Assembly (NCBI RefSeq): GCF_005886105.2
Contig: NZ_PNCO02000001.1
Span: forward strand, 124,001 to 188,000
DNA: 64,000 bases
Origin: Pseudoalteromonas galatheae
GTDB lineage: Bacteria > Pseudomonadota > Gammaproteobacteria > Enterobacterales > Alteromonadaceae
Direction: 5' to 3'
Below the pieces are notes generated by a model. That model had not been told where the DNA came from. It ran no database searches and was given only the letters and a program-made list of their open reading frames with translations. The position numbers were made by a program, and so were the translations under genes. Positions 1 to 9,555 of this stretch are shown here, one piece after another (the stretch's first letter is position 1; each line of letters begins with the position of its first letter).

Positions 1-71
1 CTTGCTTACCACTCATCAGTTGTGAGCAAGCTGCTGCGCTACTCTGGCAGTGCGTGGTTTTACTCTGTGCG

Positions 72-905
72 CTATTTTCGATCAAACTCAATAAACCCTT
101 CATTGAGCATATTCTTATGGCGGTGATGTAGGCATCGGTAATAGCCACTCATCGAATTATTAGTGACTTTAGATAAAGTTAGCTTGGCCGCTCCAAGACA
201 AAGCCCTGCCAGTGCTTCTACCTCGATATCAATAAAGTTATCATCGTGTTGCAGATGCCCAGTGTTAAATTCAGAGTGTTTAATCGGTGTGATTGAGCGC
301 AGTAAGTAGCTTTCCAATTCAGCATGACCATCCTCACGAATATAAAGGTTGACCAAGTAATTATTCGTCACTGAAAGGTTTTCATTTTTAGTATAACCAA
401 TCCAGTCCCCTGCAAACCCAGATTGTCCGGTGAGAGGTTGTCGTTTACGTACATTGTTGACATAGGTATCGAGTACGGCAAGGTCTTCCACTCGGTGGAG
501 CTTATAGCTCTGAACTTTGGGGGCGTCGCTGTAACCTGTGGGATCTAATTCAGTAACGTGTAGCTCATCCCATATGGGGTCTAAAAAGGTGCTGAGACTT
601 CTTGAATTATTCTGTTCGCCTGCCATGGTGATATGACAAAAGTACTTGTCACACTTTATGTCCTTATCAGTAAACTTATAGTAAACACCATTACTTAGCG
701 CCGATGAAATTGATGCATGAATAAAACCGTGGGACCCCTGTTTACTTATTCTCAGCGCAGTGATCTCTTTGTTTATATCATTACTTAAACCAACCCAAAT
801 ACCGACTGGTAACTGATGGTCTTGGGCTTCTTCAATAGTCTTGTCGTCAGCCAAAGAGACGCAAGCGGTTAAGGCTAAAATAAAGTAAATGAGTCGACAA
901 AGCAT
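72..905 (-). CDS. Hypothetical exported protein, 277 aa
   Basis: I do not recognise the family. The protein starts with a basic residue and a hydrophobic stretch (about residues 4-19, ending ACVSLAD), which reads as a Sec signal peptide, so the product is probably periplasmic or outer-membrane associated. The mature part is polar, has two similar-looking halves each beginning with a G-x-W-x-G type segment (GIWVGLSND near 35 and GDWIGYTKN near 165), and contains several cysteines (for example around 85-91 and 235-259) that could form disulfides. The internal similarity suggests a duplicated beta-rich domain, but this is only by eye. It is followed downstream on the same strand only by the window edge. 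Confidence 0.7.
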   Translation of the reverse strand: MLCRLIYFILALTACVSLADDKTIEEAQDHQLPVGIWVGLSNDINKEITALRISKQGSHGFIHASISSALSNGVYYKFTDKDIKCDKYFCHITMAGEQNNSRSLSTFLDPIWDELHVTELDPTGYSDAPKVQSYKLHRVEDLAVLDTYVNNVRKRQPLTGQSGFAGDWIGYTKNENLSVTNNYLVNLYIREDGHAELESYLLRSITPIKHSEFNTGHLQHDDNFIDIEVEALAGLCLGAAKLTLSKVTNNSMSGYYRCLHHRHKNMLNEGFIEFDRK

Positions 906-1019
906 ATTTGTTGTTTTTATAGGAACTTTATTCAGTAAGAATATAGAAATTAGCCGCTCAGTGCTATCAATTTAAGATGGGGAGGATGATACGCAACGCT
1001 GCATATCACCCTGCTGTTA

Positions 1020-1766
1020 TTAGAACAATTCGGAAGAAAGCTCACGAGATTGCGAGTTTTGATTTATATGCCAAGTTTCGACAAGACGAGTCGTACCGCC
1101 CGAGTTTTTACAAATTAGTTCTGTTACCAGCACTTTATAAAAACCACTGTATTTAGCCTCGCCCGCAACATTCAAGACATCACTATAAAACCCACCTTGA
1201 TGTCTTTTATTGAAAAATTCGGGGTTACCACTGACATAGTTGGTTTTACGGCACTGGCCTTGATGCGAGTTGTTATTAATATTAATCAAGCCAGTATATT
1301 GAACATCTGCAAAATATCCTGGGCCATTGCTCGGTGTTTGCCAGTCAGCCACCGTGATTTCACTTTGCCATACAACGGCGGGAGCCTTGGGTATCTTGTG
1401 ATATACAATTGCTTCTTCACCTGAGGGTAAGGTGCAGCTGAGTTTAACCGACTTTTCTGTCAGCTTATGTTCTGCAGGCAGTGGACCAGAAATAAAAGGC
1501 GCGTTGAATGTGAGAGGAGCAATCAAATCGCCAGTTTGTGTATTAACCACTTCAAATTGATGGCACTCATCCACCGCTAAGCCGCCTGTGAGCGCATTAA
1601 AGTACTCAGTTGTGCCTGCACGAGCTGAGATAAACTCAACAGGTGCGCCCTGATACTGGGAATGATCTCCCGCACCATCCTGATCATAAAATACCTGAGT
1701 AGCCAAAGCGGAAGTGGAACTACAAGCCAATACCATCGCAAGTAGTCGAGTGTTGAATATAACCAT
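1020..1766 (-). CDS. Hypothetical exported protein, 248 aa
   Basis: Unrecognised secreted protein. A longer reading frame begins at 1799, but I prefer the ATG at 1766 because an AAAGGA Shine-Dalgarno sequence lies six bases upstream and the protein then opens with a clean signal peptide (MVIFNTRLLAMVLACSS, cut near SALA-TQ). The mature protein begins FYDQDGAGDHSQYQG and contains paired cysteines (DECHQFEV, SCTLPSGE, GQCRKTN, ICKNSGG) consistent with disulfide bonding in the periplasm or medium. No catalytic motif or membrane segment is visible. It is on the same strand as the preceding exported gene, with a 114-base gap, so they may or may not share a transcript. Confidence 0.65.
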   Translation of the reverse strand: MVIFNTRLLAMVLACSSTSALATQVFYDQDGAGDHSQYQGAPVEFISARAGTTEYFNALTGGLAVDECHQFEVVNTQTGDLIAPLTFNAPFISGPLPAEHKLTEKSVKLSCTLPSGEEAIVYHKIPKAPAVVWQSEITVADWQTPSNGPGYFADVQYTGLININNNSHQGQCRKTNYVSGNPEFFNKRHQGGFYSDVLNVAGEAKYSGFYKVLVTELICKNSGGTTRLVETWHINQNSQSRELSSELF

Positions 1767-1799
1767 AGTTTTTCCTTTACAGTTTTGTTTGTTTTTCAT

Positions 1800-2296
1800 T
1801 CAGTTCCAATATAAGGTAAGTGTAATTTAATGCAACTTTTTGATTTTTCTGGTTTTAGCAACTATCTAATTACTGCAACTACTATCAGGATTGGTATGTG
1901 AAGTGAATATAAATGCTTAGAGTTTTGCCAACGTTAGATGAATGGAGTTCAAGTGGGTCGAGGTTCTAGTTATTAGAGAGGAAGTGGACAGCATGTTGAT
2001 ATGGGAAAATCATTTCTATTCGCCAACATTAGGTAAAAAGCTTTATGCGCTTATGACTTTTCCAGTTGTAAGTTATGGGGCGTGGAAGAATCTACTATTT
2101 TCTAGCCTCATTTTGGTGTTCTTGAAATGCCGGATATTGTTGCTGGCTAATCATAATTTACCGTTTTAAATTGCAGAGTAAGCGTTCGCTTTTTTGCAAA
2201 AACTATTTTTGATTTGCAGAATGTAGAGCTGCCAACGCCTATTTTTTGAACTTTTCACATGGCACTATCAACAATTCAGTAGGAAAATACCTTTGC
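1800..2296. other. Intergenic stretch, no gene supported
   Basis: AT-rich spacer of about 500 bases upstream of one reverse-strand gene and downstream of another. An open frame at 1942-2169 on the plus strand has no ribosome-binding site and no recognisable product. I see nothing else certain here. Confidence 0.5.
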
Positions 2297-2330
2297 CAAT
2301 AGCCCGGTTTAAAAATAAACAGGGCTATTG
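2297..2330 (-). terminator. Rho-independent terminator after the lipoprotein gene
   Basis: The arms CAATAGCCC and GGGCTATTG pair perfectly at the ends, with further AAC/GTT pairing inside and an A/T-rich loop. It lies six bases beyond the stop of the reverse-strand lipoprotein gene. Confidence 0.7.
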
Positions 2331-2336
2331 ATAGTA

Positions 2337-4091
2337 TTAATTTTCTTTATTCTGCTCTACCTTCTCTAATGCATTAAGTAAGGTTTCGAATTCGTTTTGC
2401 ATCTTGTCGATATTTACATCTAAGACGCTGTACCAAGTATAACCTAAATCATCAGTTGCCTTTATTTGCCCCCGCTCACACATAACATATAATGTTTTGT
2501 CATAGCTGATTTTTGGCAGAGTTTGAGTGCAACTTTTGCTTGCTTTACCTTTTGCTATCCATTGTTTAGGATTATCGCTACTTGCATACATGACTCTCAG
2601 TTCGGACTTAGCGTTTTTATGTTCCTTGTAGTAAGCAATGTTTATCAATGAATGGTCTTTTCTCACCACCGGCAAGCTCAGTTCTACATTATCATTACCG
2701 AACAGGTTGTTAGCATTTTTCTTCACTACTACCCATTCAGATTCAGGTGTTAGCTTATAGACAGTATCACCTACACCGTCCCATTGACTTACCTCGATTG
2801 CGAGCAATTCGCTACCAGGAAGTTGTATCAACTCCTTTAATTCGAGTGCTTTTTCCATACTCCATGTATTAGTTGCTTGTTGATATACATGTAATTTATT
2901 GTCGTTTAGGATGTTTAATTGGTTATTACTATTAAAGAATGGAAATATACCACCATTTTGTACCAACCAATCATTGCTATTCTTTCTTTTGTATTGACCA
3001 ATTTGATTCCACTTATCTTTAATATCAAAGAATTGGTAAACAGTATATTGCTTTGCTGATGCGGTTAACGCAAATGATTGGTTCCCATTATTTGCCATCC
3101 ATACAATTGCCTGATCAGTTTCAACAGGTTTGATCTGGCGCCAATTTTTTAAGTTACTATCTGAGTAATAAAGCTCGCCTTTTTCACCTGCCAAAGCGAT
3201 CCCTTGGTTCAATTCAATGGCGCTAAGCAATTGAATATTGGTTGGTAGATTTACAGCATCCCATGTACCCTTGTGATTTAGAATTCTGGCCTGTCCAAAC
3301 CTTGAAGTGATGATAGCTTTACCAAATTTATTTAAGGCAAAATGACTACTAGGGAAGGCATTTTCGCGGACAAGTTGTGCAAGGGAGGAGCGCAAGGAGT
3401 CAAACTCGTCATTTTGCCATTGTAATTCTTTGTTCGCGTGTAATTGTTGGGAGGCTACTGGGTAATGATGTTTGATAAAATCACTCATATTGATAGCTTG
3501 ATCTAATCGAGTAACGAATGCTTTATTGCTAGAAGTTGAATCCCAGAAGGACTTTTCTTTTATGCTTTTTAACGGTTGAAAAGCGATAGAGCCAAGGTTG
3601 GTGGTAGTATTTTGTTTTATCTCGAATTTACCTGCTAAATAATTTACAGGCATTGAAATCCAAGACATGATTTCACCATTACTAAAGAAGCTATAAAGTG
3701 AAGCAACAACATACTCTCCTTCAGGCAATGATCCAACGAATACTTGACTTTCTATGAGCCCTCGGGAGTGAGGTGTTAAAGTGTAAACGTCCGGATCCCA
3801 CTCTACTTTACTTTCATCAAACGCTTTGTTTTTTTGTACGGCTTTTGCTTTTGCCTCTTCGATAGCGGCCTGTTTTAATGCATCACGATTGTCTAGCCTA
3901 AGCACTATGAGCTCGGACCAACCTTTGTGTAAAGGAGCTAGTCTATCTACATTGTTAATTACTTCAACAGACACCATGCCATGTTGCTGAGGTAGAGGGG
4001 CGTTACTATTCAGGTTTGCCGTTTTAAGTTCATAAGTGGCGCATCCAGATAGGCATAGTAGAGTTATTGAGAGTAAGATTAGGCGAAACAT
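2337..4091 (-). CDS. Lipoprotein with beta-propeller-like repeats, 584 aa
   Basis: The first 20 residues form a lipoprotein signal with lipobox LSGC (Cys about residue 17), so the mature protein should be lipid-anchored. Residues about 25-190 form a domain that mentions secretion-style beta structure (VEVINNVDRLAPLHKGWSEL) and contains a charged helix. The remainder has spaced aromatic/aspartate repeats such as ELYYSDSNLKNWRQIKP and TDDLGYTWYSVLD, which resemble the Asp-box or BNR repeats of sialidase-type and photosystem-stability-factor-type beta-propellers. No catalytic residues can be assigned. A terminator follows directly and the neighbours are unrelated, so the gene appears monocistronic. 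Function unknown. Confidence 0.7.
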   Translation of the reverse strand: MFRLILLSITLLCLSGCATYELKTANLNSNAPLPQQHGMVSVEVINNVDRLAPLHKGWSELIVLRLDNRDALKQAAIEEAKAKAVQKNKAFDESKVEWDPDVYTLTPHSRGLIESQVFVGSLPEGEYVVASLYSFFSNGEIMSWISMPVNYLAGKFEIKQNTTTNLGSIAFQPLKSIKEKSFWDSTSSNKAFVTRLDQAINMSDFIKHHYPVASQQLHANKELQWQNDEFDSLRSSLAQLVRENAFPSSHFALNKFGKAIITSRFGQARILNHKGTWDAVNLPTNIQLLSAIELNQGIALAGEKGELYYSDSNLKNWRQIKPVETDQAIVWMANNGNQSFALTASAKQYTVYQFFDIKDKWNQIGQYKRKNSNDWLVQNGGIFPFFNSNNQLNILNDNKLHVYQQATNTWSMEKALELKELIQLPGSELLAIEVSQWDGVGDTVYKLTPESEWVVVKKNANNLFGNDNVELSLPVVRKDHSLINIAYYKEHKNAKSELRVMYASSDNPKQWIAKGKASKSCTQTLPKISYDKTLYVMCERGQIKATDDLGYTWYSVLDVNIDKMQNEFETLLNALEKVEQNKEN

Positions 4092-4206
4092 ATAGATCCT
4101 TACATTTACTTTATTATTTTCATAAACAACTAATTATGTACCTAATTCAATACTAAGTGTCTATATAAATAATTTTAAATGAAGGATTAACTGGAAGTTT
4201 AGCAAA

Positions 4207-4283
4207 TGGTGGCCCCACCTGGACTCGAACCAGGGACCTAACGATTATGAGTCGTGCGCTCTAACCAACTGAGCTATAGGGCC
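4207..4283 (-). tRNA. tRNA with CAU anticodon (Met elongator or Ile2)
   Basis: Read on the reverse strand it starts GGCCCTATAGCTCAGTTGG and ends in an encoded CCA, 77 bases. The acceptor stem pairs GGCCCTA with TGGGGCC (one U-G pair). The anticodon loop is CTCATAA, and the T-loop is GGTTCGAGTCC. The CAU anticodon fits elongator tRNA-Met or the tRNA-Ile whose C34 is converted to lysidine by TilS. The GGCC-type acceptor and the GACTCATAATCG anticodon arm resemble tRNA-Ile2 more than tRNA-Met as I remember those genes, but this is not decisive. Confidence 0.93.
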
Positions 4284-4406
4284 ATTTTGTGTTTTTGCGC
4301 GTTATATTCGTCCATGAAGCTTGGTTCCGGTCTCGGATTCAACGCTCAAGGTCGCTGCGCTAATATCCCTTCGCTTCCTCGACGTAAACTTTCTTTGAAA
4401 GTTTAC

Positions 4407-4426
4407 CCAACTGAGCTATAGGGCCA
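4407..4426 (-). repeat. Duplicated 5' end of the tRNA
   Basis: About 20 bases, CCAACTGAGCTATAGGGCCA on the plus strand, are identical to the first part (acceptor strand and D-arm) of the tRNA at 4207-4283, in the same orientation, about 143 bases further upstream of it. It cannot fold as a tRNA by itself. Confidence 0.8.
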
Positions 4427-4722
4427 TCTGCTGTAGTAATTTAAAGGTAAATCACTGAAAGCGCAGGCAGTATAAAAATTTTTAACAGGCTTGTCACTAT
4501 TAAAACGTGAAAAAGTCGGGACTAATGGATTGATCGCTCAATATTAAGCCAATGTTGTAGCGGTTAGGGTGTTGAGCTGTTCGGATCATTAAAATGGCGA
4601 GGTAGGTATTGGTCTGGTTTTACAGTGTAAAAAAAATAGAGTCACTTAGAATTCGGGTTGGATTTTTGCTGTAAATACAAGATGAGCAAGCAGTAACGTT
4701 CGTTGGTAGTAGGGCAGAGATA

Positions 4723-4752
4723 AAAGAAGCCGGTAATTAGCCGGCCTCTTTT
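4723..4752 (-). terminator. Terminator after accC
   Basis: On the reverse strand the stem AAGAGGCCGG / CCGGCTTCTT with loop CTAATTA is followed by a short T-rich tract. It lies about 17 bases past the accC stop. Confidence 0.75.
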
Positions 4753-4768
4753 AGGAGAACGAATTAGG

Positions 4769-6115
4769 TTATTGGTGCATGCCTAGTTTTTTCTCTAGGT
4801 AGTGGATATTCGTGCCACCGTTTTGGAAGTTCTCGTCTGACAAGATCTTCTTGTGAAGCGGGGTATTGGTTTTAATCCCGTCAATTACTAGCTCATTTAG
4901 TGCGTTTTTAGCACGAGCGATTGCAACATCACGGTTCTCACCATAAGTGATTAACTTACCGATCATTGAGTCGTAATGTGGCGGTACTGTGTAATCAGCG
5001 TAAATATGGCTGTCCCAACGGATCCCAAGGCCACCTGCTGGGTGGAAGCGTGTGATTTTACCCGGTGAAGGGATAAAGCTCTCTGGGTCTTCTGCGTTAA
5101 TACGGCACTCGATCGCGTGACCACGGATCACCACGTCTTCTTGTGTGATAGAAAGCGGTTGACCAGCAGCAATCTTAAGTTGCTCTTTGATTAAGTCTAC
5201 GCCAGTGACCATTTCTGTTACTGGGTGCTCAACCTGAATACGGGTGTTCATTTCAATGAAGTAGAACTCGCCGTTTTCGTATAAGAATTCAAACGTACCA
5301 GCACCGCGATAACCAATCTCGATACATGCACGAGTACAGCGATCACCAATGTATTTACGCATTTCAGCTGTGATCCCTGGTGCAGGTGCTTCTTCCACTA
5401 CTTTTTGGTGACGACGCTGCATTGAACAGTCACGCTCACCTAAATGGATTGCATTGCCTTGACCGTCAGCAAGTACTTGCACTTCGATATGGCGTGGATT
5501 TTCTAGAAATTTCTCCATATAAACCATGCCATTACCAAAGAACTGCTTGGCTTCTTGTTGCGTCAACGCAATCGAGTCAACAAGCTCTTTCTCGCTACGA
5601 ACGACGCGCATACCACGACCACCACCGCCACCTGCGGCTTTGATGATAACAGGGTAACCAATACGCTTGGCAATCTGCATGTTGCGATCGTTATCTTCTG
5701 TTAACGGGCCATCAGAACCAGGAACACAAGGAACACCAGCTTTTCTCATTGCTTCAATAGCAGAAACTTTATCACCCATTAGACGAATAGTGTCGCCTTT
5801 TGGACCGATAAAGATAAAGCCACTTTGCTCAACTTGGTCAGCAAAGTCGGCATTTTCAGAAAGGAAACCGTAACCTGGGTGAATAGCAACCGCGTCTGTG
5901 ACTTCTGCCGCCGCGATAATACGAGGAATATCAAGGTAGCTTTCGCTTGCCGCAGGTTTTCCGATACAAATGGTTTCATCCGCAAGAAGAACATGTTTTA
6001 GGTCACGGTCAGCTGTTGAGTGTACAGCAACCGTCTTAATACCTAGCTCCTTGCAGGCACGCAATACACGAAGTGCAATTTCACCTCGGTTTGCAATGAC
6101 TACTTTATCTAACAT
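4769..6115 (-). CDS. accC: Acetyl-CoA carboxylase, biotin carboxylase subunit
   Basis: AccC carries out the ATP- and bicarbonate-dependent carboxylation of biotin on AccB, the first half of malonyl-CoA synthesis for fatty acids, in the cytoplasm. The 448-residue length matches the family (about 449). The N-terminal biotin-carboxylase domain starts [20 protein letters not shown]. The ATP-grasp glycine loop [12 protein letters not shown] is near 160-171, the catalytic region [20 protein letters not shown] near 230, and the E-M-N-x-R-x-Q-V-E-H metal/bicarbonate motif near 290. The gene follows accB by 20 bases, the usual accBC operon, here preceded by aroQ. A terminator follows the gene. Confidence 0.98.
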   Translation of the reverse strand: MLDKVVIANRGEIALRVLRACKELGIKTVAVHSTADRDLKHVLLADETICIGKPAASESYLDIPRIIAAAEVTDAVAIHPGYGFLSENADFADQVEQSGFIFIGPKGDTIRLMGDKVSAIEAMRKAGVPCVPGSDGPLTEDNDRNMQIAKRIGYPVIIKAAGGGGGRGMRVVRSEKELVDSIALTQQEAKQFFGNGMVYMEKFLENPRHIEVQVLADGQGNAIHLGERDCSMQRRHQKVVEEAPAPGITAEMRKYIGDRCTRACIEIGYRGAGTFEFLYENGEFYFIEMNTRIQVEHPVTEMVTGVDLIKEQLKIAAGQPLSITQEDVVIRGHAIECRINAEDPESFIPSPGKITRFHPAGGLGIRWDSHIYADYTVPPHYDSMIGKLITYGENRDVAIARAKNALNELVIDGIKTNTPLHKKILSDENFQNGGTNIHYLEKKLGMHQ

Positions 6116-6135
6116 AACGTTGACCTTCTGCGTAA

Positions 6136-6618
6136 TTATTCGATGATGAATAGCGGTTGGTCGAATTCTACTGGCTCACCGTTTTCAACTAGGATTGCTT
6201 TAACTACACCAGCTTTATCTGATTCGATCTGGTTCATCATCTTCATGGCTTCAACGATACAAAGTGTGTCGCCAACATTTACTTTTGAACCTACTTCAAC
6301 GTATGCCGCTGCTGTTGGAGAAGAAGCTGTGTAGAAAGTACCAACCATAGGAGACTTAACTTGGTGACCTGCTGGTGCGCTGCTTTCTGCTGGTGCTGCT
6401 TCTACTGCTGCAGGAGCCGCCGCTGGTGCTGCAGGAGCCGCCGCTGGTGCTGCAGGAGCCGCCGCTGGTGCTGCCATGTATTGTTGAGGTTGTGCATAAA
6501 CTGGTGCGCTGCTGTGGCGATTGATACGTACTGACTCTTCACCCTCAGTGATTTCTAGCTCTGCAATACCTGATTCTTCTACTAGCTCGATAAGTTTTTT
6601 GATCTTGCGAATATCCAT
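6136..6618 (-). CDS. accB: Acetyl-CoA carboxylase biotin carboxyl carrier protein
   Basis: AccB carries the biotin that shuttles carboxyl groups between AccC and the carboxyltransferase AccAD. The C-terminal 75 residues form the biotinyl domain with the biotinylation lysine in [12 protein letters not shown]. The N-terminal 35 residues ([23 protein letters not shown]) are the conserved AccB head. Between them is a flexible Ala/Pro linker made of near-perfect repeats of AAPAAAPA, which is also visible as a repeated DNA unit around 6412-6475; such linkers vary in length among strains. The gene lies between aroQ and accC, as in many gammaproteobacteria. Confidence 0.98.
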   Translation of the reverse strand: MDIRKIKKLIELVEESGIAELEITEGEESVRINRHSSAPVYAQPQQYMAAPAAAPAAPAAAPAAPAAAPAAVEAAPAESSAPAGHQVKSPMVGTFYTASSPTAAAYVEVGSKVNVGDTLCIVEAMKMMNQIESDKAGVVKAILVENGEPVEFDQPLFIIE

Positions 6619-6637
6619 ACAATGACCCGCCTGTTAG

Positions 6638-7099
6638 TTAATTTGAGTTATTTTGTTTTCGCAATTGCGCTAACGCTGCATCAAATGCAGCGCGATAGCC
6701 CAACGCGCCTAATCCACATATCACGCCTTCCGCCACATCAGAAAAATAAGATTTGTGACGAAATGGCTCTCTGGCGTACACATTGGTGATGTGTACTTCA
6801 TAAAAAGGGATGTCCACACTGAGTAAAGCGTCTCGAAGGGCAATGCTTGTATGAGTAAATGCGGCGGGATTAATGATAATCGCATCACATTGTTCATATT
6901 GAGCGTGAATAGCCTCGATTAGCTGCGCTTCACTATTACTTTGAATGTGTGACAAGCTGACTTGCTGTGCTTCTGCATATTCAGTTAATGCGTCAACAAT
7001 TTCGTTGAGAGTCTGCGTGCCGTACTTGTGCGGCTCACGGCGACCTAGCATATTTAAATTAGGGCCGTTTACTAATAAAATCTTTAATTTTGCAGACAT
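6638..7099 (-). CDS. aroQ: Type II 3-dehydroquinate dehydratase
   Basis: AroQ converts 3-dehydroquinate to 3-dehydroshikimate in the shikimate pathway (cytoplasmic dodecamer). Conserved type II signatures are visible: [21 protein letters not shown] (N-terminal), the lid-loop Arg/Tyr, [18 protein letters not shown], and E-V-H-I-T-N near 100. A longer frame opens at 7135, but the ATG at 7099 has an AAGGAAG ribosome site and gives 153 codons, the usual family length of about 150. It is the first gene of an aroQ-accB-accC operon, 19 bases before accB. Confidence 0.96.
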   Translation of the reverse strand: MSAKLKILLVNGPNLNMLGRREPHKYGTQTLNEIVDALTEYAEAQQVSLSHIQSNSEAQLIEAIHAQYEQCDAIIINPAAFTHTSIALRDALLSVDIPFYEVHITNVYAREPFRHKSYFSDVAEGVICGLGALGYRAAFDAALAQLRKQNNSN

Positions 7100-7265
7100 A
7101 TTACGCGAACTTCCTTTAACTAAAGCATTAGCCAAAAATTTAGACTGTATGGCTTGTTAACTTAAGCCGAATTCCAGCAAATAGCAAATATTTCTCCATT
7201 TCGTGGAGTATTATAGAGAGTTCGAGGTAAATAGCAGCAAAATACTGGTCTAATGAGAAGGGTAG

Positions 7266-7287
7266 AGGGGCAAACAAGTTTGCCCCT
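7266..7287. terminator. Strong hairpin beyond dsbD
   Basis: Perfect 10-base stem AGGGGCAAAC / GTTTGCCCCT with a 2-base loop, eight bases past the dsbD stop. There is no clear T-run on the dsbD side, so it may be a terminator or an mRNA 3' end stabiliser. Confidence 0.5.
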
Positions 7288-7294
7288 AAAATGG

Positions 7295-9106
7295 TTACTT
7301 TGCGTCCTGCTTGGCCTTTTCTAGGTGGGCAGCAAAGTCTTTTGCGTCTAAGAAGCCTGTGATGCGGTGTGTTGGCATCTCATTACCTTGGCTATCAAAG
7401 ATTAAAATAGTCGGTAAACCAAACACCGTAAATGCCTCCATGATCTCTTGAGTGTTGTCATTGGCTTTGGTCAAGTCGAGCTTTAATAGCTCGTAATCTT
7501 TGAACTGTGCTTGTACTTCAGGTTTTGGGAAAGTGTATTTCTCAAACTCTTTACAGGCCACACACCAATCAGCATATAAATCAACGATAGGCACTTTGCC
7601 TTTGGCATTGGCCTCAGCAACGGCGACTTTGAGTGCAGCTAAGTCAGGTAGTAACCTAAACTTCTGCTCTCCCGTAACGACCTCGGCTTGAGTCGATGTA
7701 GTACTTACAATAGCTGCAGGTGCTGGAAACAGGCTTGTTTTTAATGCATATAAGCCAACAATAAACAGGGTGATCGCAAAACCCCACAATGTGGTTTTAC
7801 CTTTGCCTGCCTGTAATTGGCTTTGCCAATAATGCAAGTAGAGTGCTGTCGCTACGGCGAGGCCACCGGCCAGTGAGATAATCACTGTCGCATCGAGTAT
7901 ACGCTCTAGAAGGATAAGCGGTACGAAGAGCATCACAAAACCAAATAGCGTTTTGACCTGATCCATCCAGCCTCCTGCTTTTGGCAATAATTTTCCACCT
8001 GAGGTACCTAGCAGTAATAGCGGTAAGCCCATGCCCAAGCTAAGTGCGTATAGTGTTACCGCGCCCACCACATAGTCACCACTTTGCGCGACAAATAATA
8101 GCGCACCAGAAAGTGGAGCTGTGGTGCAGGGCGATGCAATAAGTCCAGATAGCACACCCATTATGAATACACCCCAGTAATTGCCGCCTTTTTGCTTGTT
8201 ACTGAGCTGAGTGAGTTTATCCATCATGCCGCTAGGTAAACGAATTTCGTAAACCCCAAACATAGATAGCGCGAGTGCGACGAACAATATACTAAAGCTG
8301 ATAAGTACCGCAGGATGCTGCAAGTAGCCTTGAATTTGGCCGCCGAAATACGCAACGACTAACCCAAGCGCTGCGTAAGTGACCGCCATACCTTGCACAT
8401 AAACAAAAGATAGACTGAAGGCTTTTTTAGTCGAAAGGCCTTGTTGACCGGCGATGAGGCTCGACAAAATAGGGAACATCGGGAATACACAAGGGGTAAA
8501 CGCAAGGCCAATACCCAGGCCAAAGAACGTCAAAATATTCGCAAGTAAGCTGCGTTGCATTAGCTGCTCAGTGAAAGACAAATTATCGTTATCCACAGAG
8601 GTGCTTTCGCTTTTAGCTTCTGCTTTTGTTTCAGGAGCTTTGGTTGACGTGGCCTTTGGCTTTTCTCCCGCAATCGTGCTTAACGGCACTTCTACAATTT
8701 CTGGCGGATAGCAAAGTCCAGCTTCGGCGCAGCCTTGATAGCGTATTTTTACGATTGCACCTTGCTCGATATTACTGAGCTTAGAGATAACAGATAAGTT
8801 ATTGAAGTAGACTTCAGTGCGACCAAAAAACTCATCTTCAATCATCTTTCCTGGTTCAAGCTCCGGCACTTGGATGTCGGCTTGTTTAGCGATAATTTGA
8901 AGATTCTTCTTATATAAGTAATAGCCGTCGGCGATGTCCCAACCTACAAACAAGGTGTTGCCTTGCTGGTCAAAATCGAACTTGAATGCTTCTGTTACTG
9001 GTAAAAAAGTCTGTTGTTTAGGAGCCAGTAAGCTGTCTAACACCGCATTGTTTGCTTGTGCGGGAAACCACATCAGCAATGAGAAAAGAACTACTAAGAG
9101 TCGCAT
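7295..9106 (-). CDS. dsbD: Thiol:disulfide interchange protein DsbD
   Basis: DsbD carries electrons from cytoplasmic thioredoxin across the inner membrane to periplasmic DsbC, DsbG and CcmG. Residues 1-18 form a signal peptide (MRLLVVLFSLLMWFPAQA). The N-terminal periplasmic domain has its cysteine pair in GCAEAGLCYPP. The central membrane domain has eight likely segments with conserved Cys in AFTPCVFPMFPI and ASPCTTAPL. The C-terminal thioredoxin domain carries the CVAC active site in DLYADWCVACKEFE. The ATG at 9106 is chosen over 9130: its A overlaps the cutA stop in TAATG and a GAGG site precedes it, indicating translational coupling to cutA, a common pairing. Confidence 0.97.
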   Translation of the reverse strand: MRLLVVLFSLLMWFPAQANNAVLDSLLAPKQQTFLPVTEAFKFDFDQQGNTLFVGWDIADGYYLYKKNLQIIAKQADIQVPELEPGKMIEDEFFGRTEVYFNNLSVISKLSNIEQGAIVKIRYQGCAEAGLCYPPEIVEVPLSTIAGEKPKATSTKAPETKAEAKSESTSVDNDNLSFTEQLMQRSLLANILTFFGLGIGLAFTPCVFPMFPILSSLIAGQQGLSTKKAFSLSFVYVQGMAVTYAALGLVVAYFGGQIQGYLQHPAVLISFSILFVALALSMFGVYEIRLPSGMMDKLTQLSNKQKGGNYWGVFIMGVLSGLIASPCTTAPLSGALLFVAQSGDYVVGAVTLYALSLGMGLPLLLLGTSGGKLLPKAGGWMDQVKTLFGFVMLFVPLILLERILDATVIISLAGGLAVATALYLHYWQSQLQAGKGKTTLWGFAITLFIVGLYALKTSLFPAPAAIVSTTSTQAEVVTGEQKFRLLPDLAALKVAVAEANAKGKVPIVDLYADWCVACKEFEKYTFPKPEVQAQFKDYELLKLDLTKANDNTQEIMEAFTVFGLPTILIFDSQGNEMPTHRITGFLDAKDFAAHLEKAKQDAK

Positions 9107-9438
9107 TACAATAATACCTCGTCCATCCATTTGAAATAAGCTAAGTTGCCACTGGTGACGTCCACAACTTGAATTTCTGGGACATCATAACTGTGTAGTT
9201 CACGAATAGTGGTCATCACTTGCTCTAGTTTTTCGGATTTTGTCTTGATTAACAGCTTGGTCTCTTGTGCATGTTCAACCTGACCTTCCCAAACATAAAT
9301 AGATTCCACTGCTGGGATTAGGTTCACACAAGCTGCAAGTTTTTGCTCTACAAGTTGCGTCGCAATTTTACGCGCTTCTGCAACTGAATCGCATGTAGAT
9401 AAGACGAGTTTATATCTTACGCCCATTGTCATTTCCAT
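9106..9438 (-). CDS. cutA: Divalent-cation tolerance protein CutA
   Basis: CutA is a small trimeric cytoplasmic protein linked genetically to copper tolerance; its biochemical role is unsettled. The family signatures are present: an N-terminal STCDSVAEARKIATQLVEQKLAACVNLIPAVESIYVW-like segment and E-T-K-L-L-I-K-T, followed by HSYDVPEIQVVDVTSGN. The 110-residue length is typical. The first residues MEMTMG give three closely spaced ATG codons, and the true start could be the third. The stop overlaps the dsbD start by one base. The intergenic space to fxsA holds divergent promoters. Confidence 0.95.
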   Translation of the reverse strand: MEMTMGVRYKLVLSTCDSVAEARKIATQLVEQKLAACVNLIPAVESIYVWEGQVEHAQETKLLIKTKSEKLEQVMTTIRELHSYDVPEIQVVDVTSGNLAYFKWMDEVLL

Positions 9439-9555
9439 TTTAGGGTTAGTAATGGCATCTTAGCGGATAGCTCCTCTTTTCTAAAGCGTCTTACTTGTAT
9501 CGCTTGAATTAAGACCTTAGCACCCATATTTATCTTTCGTAGATTTGGAGAAAGT

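Noticed and set aside
1942..2169. 75-codon frame on the plus strand
   Set aside because: No Shine-Dalgarno sequence, no family resemblance, and low-complexity hydrophobic stretch typical of AT-rich spacers.
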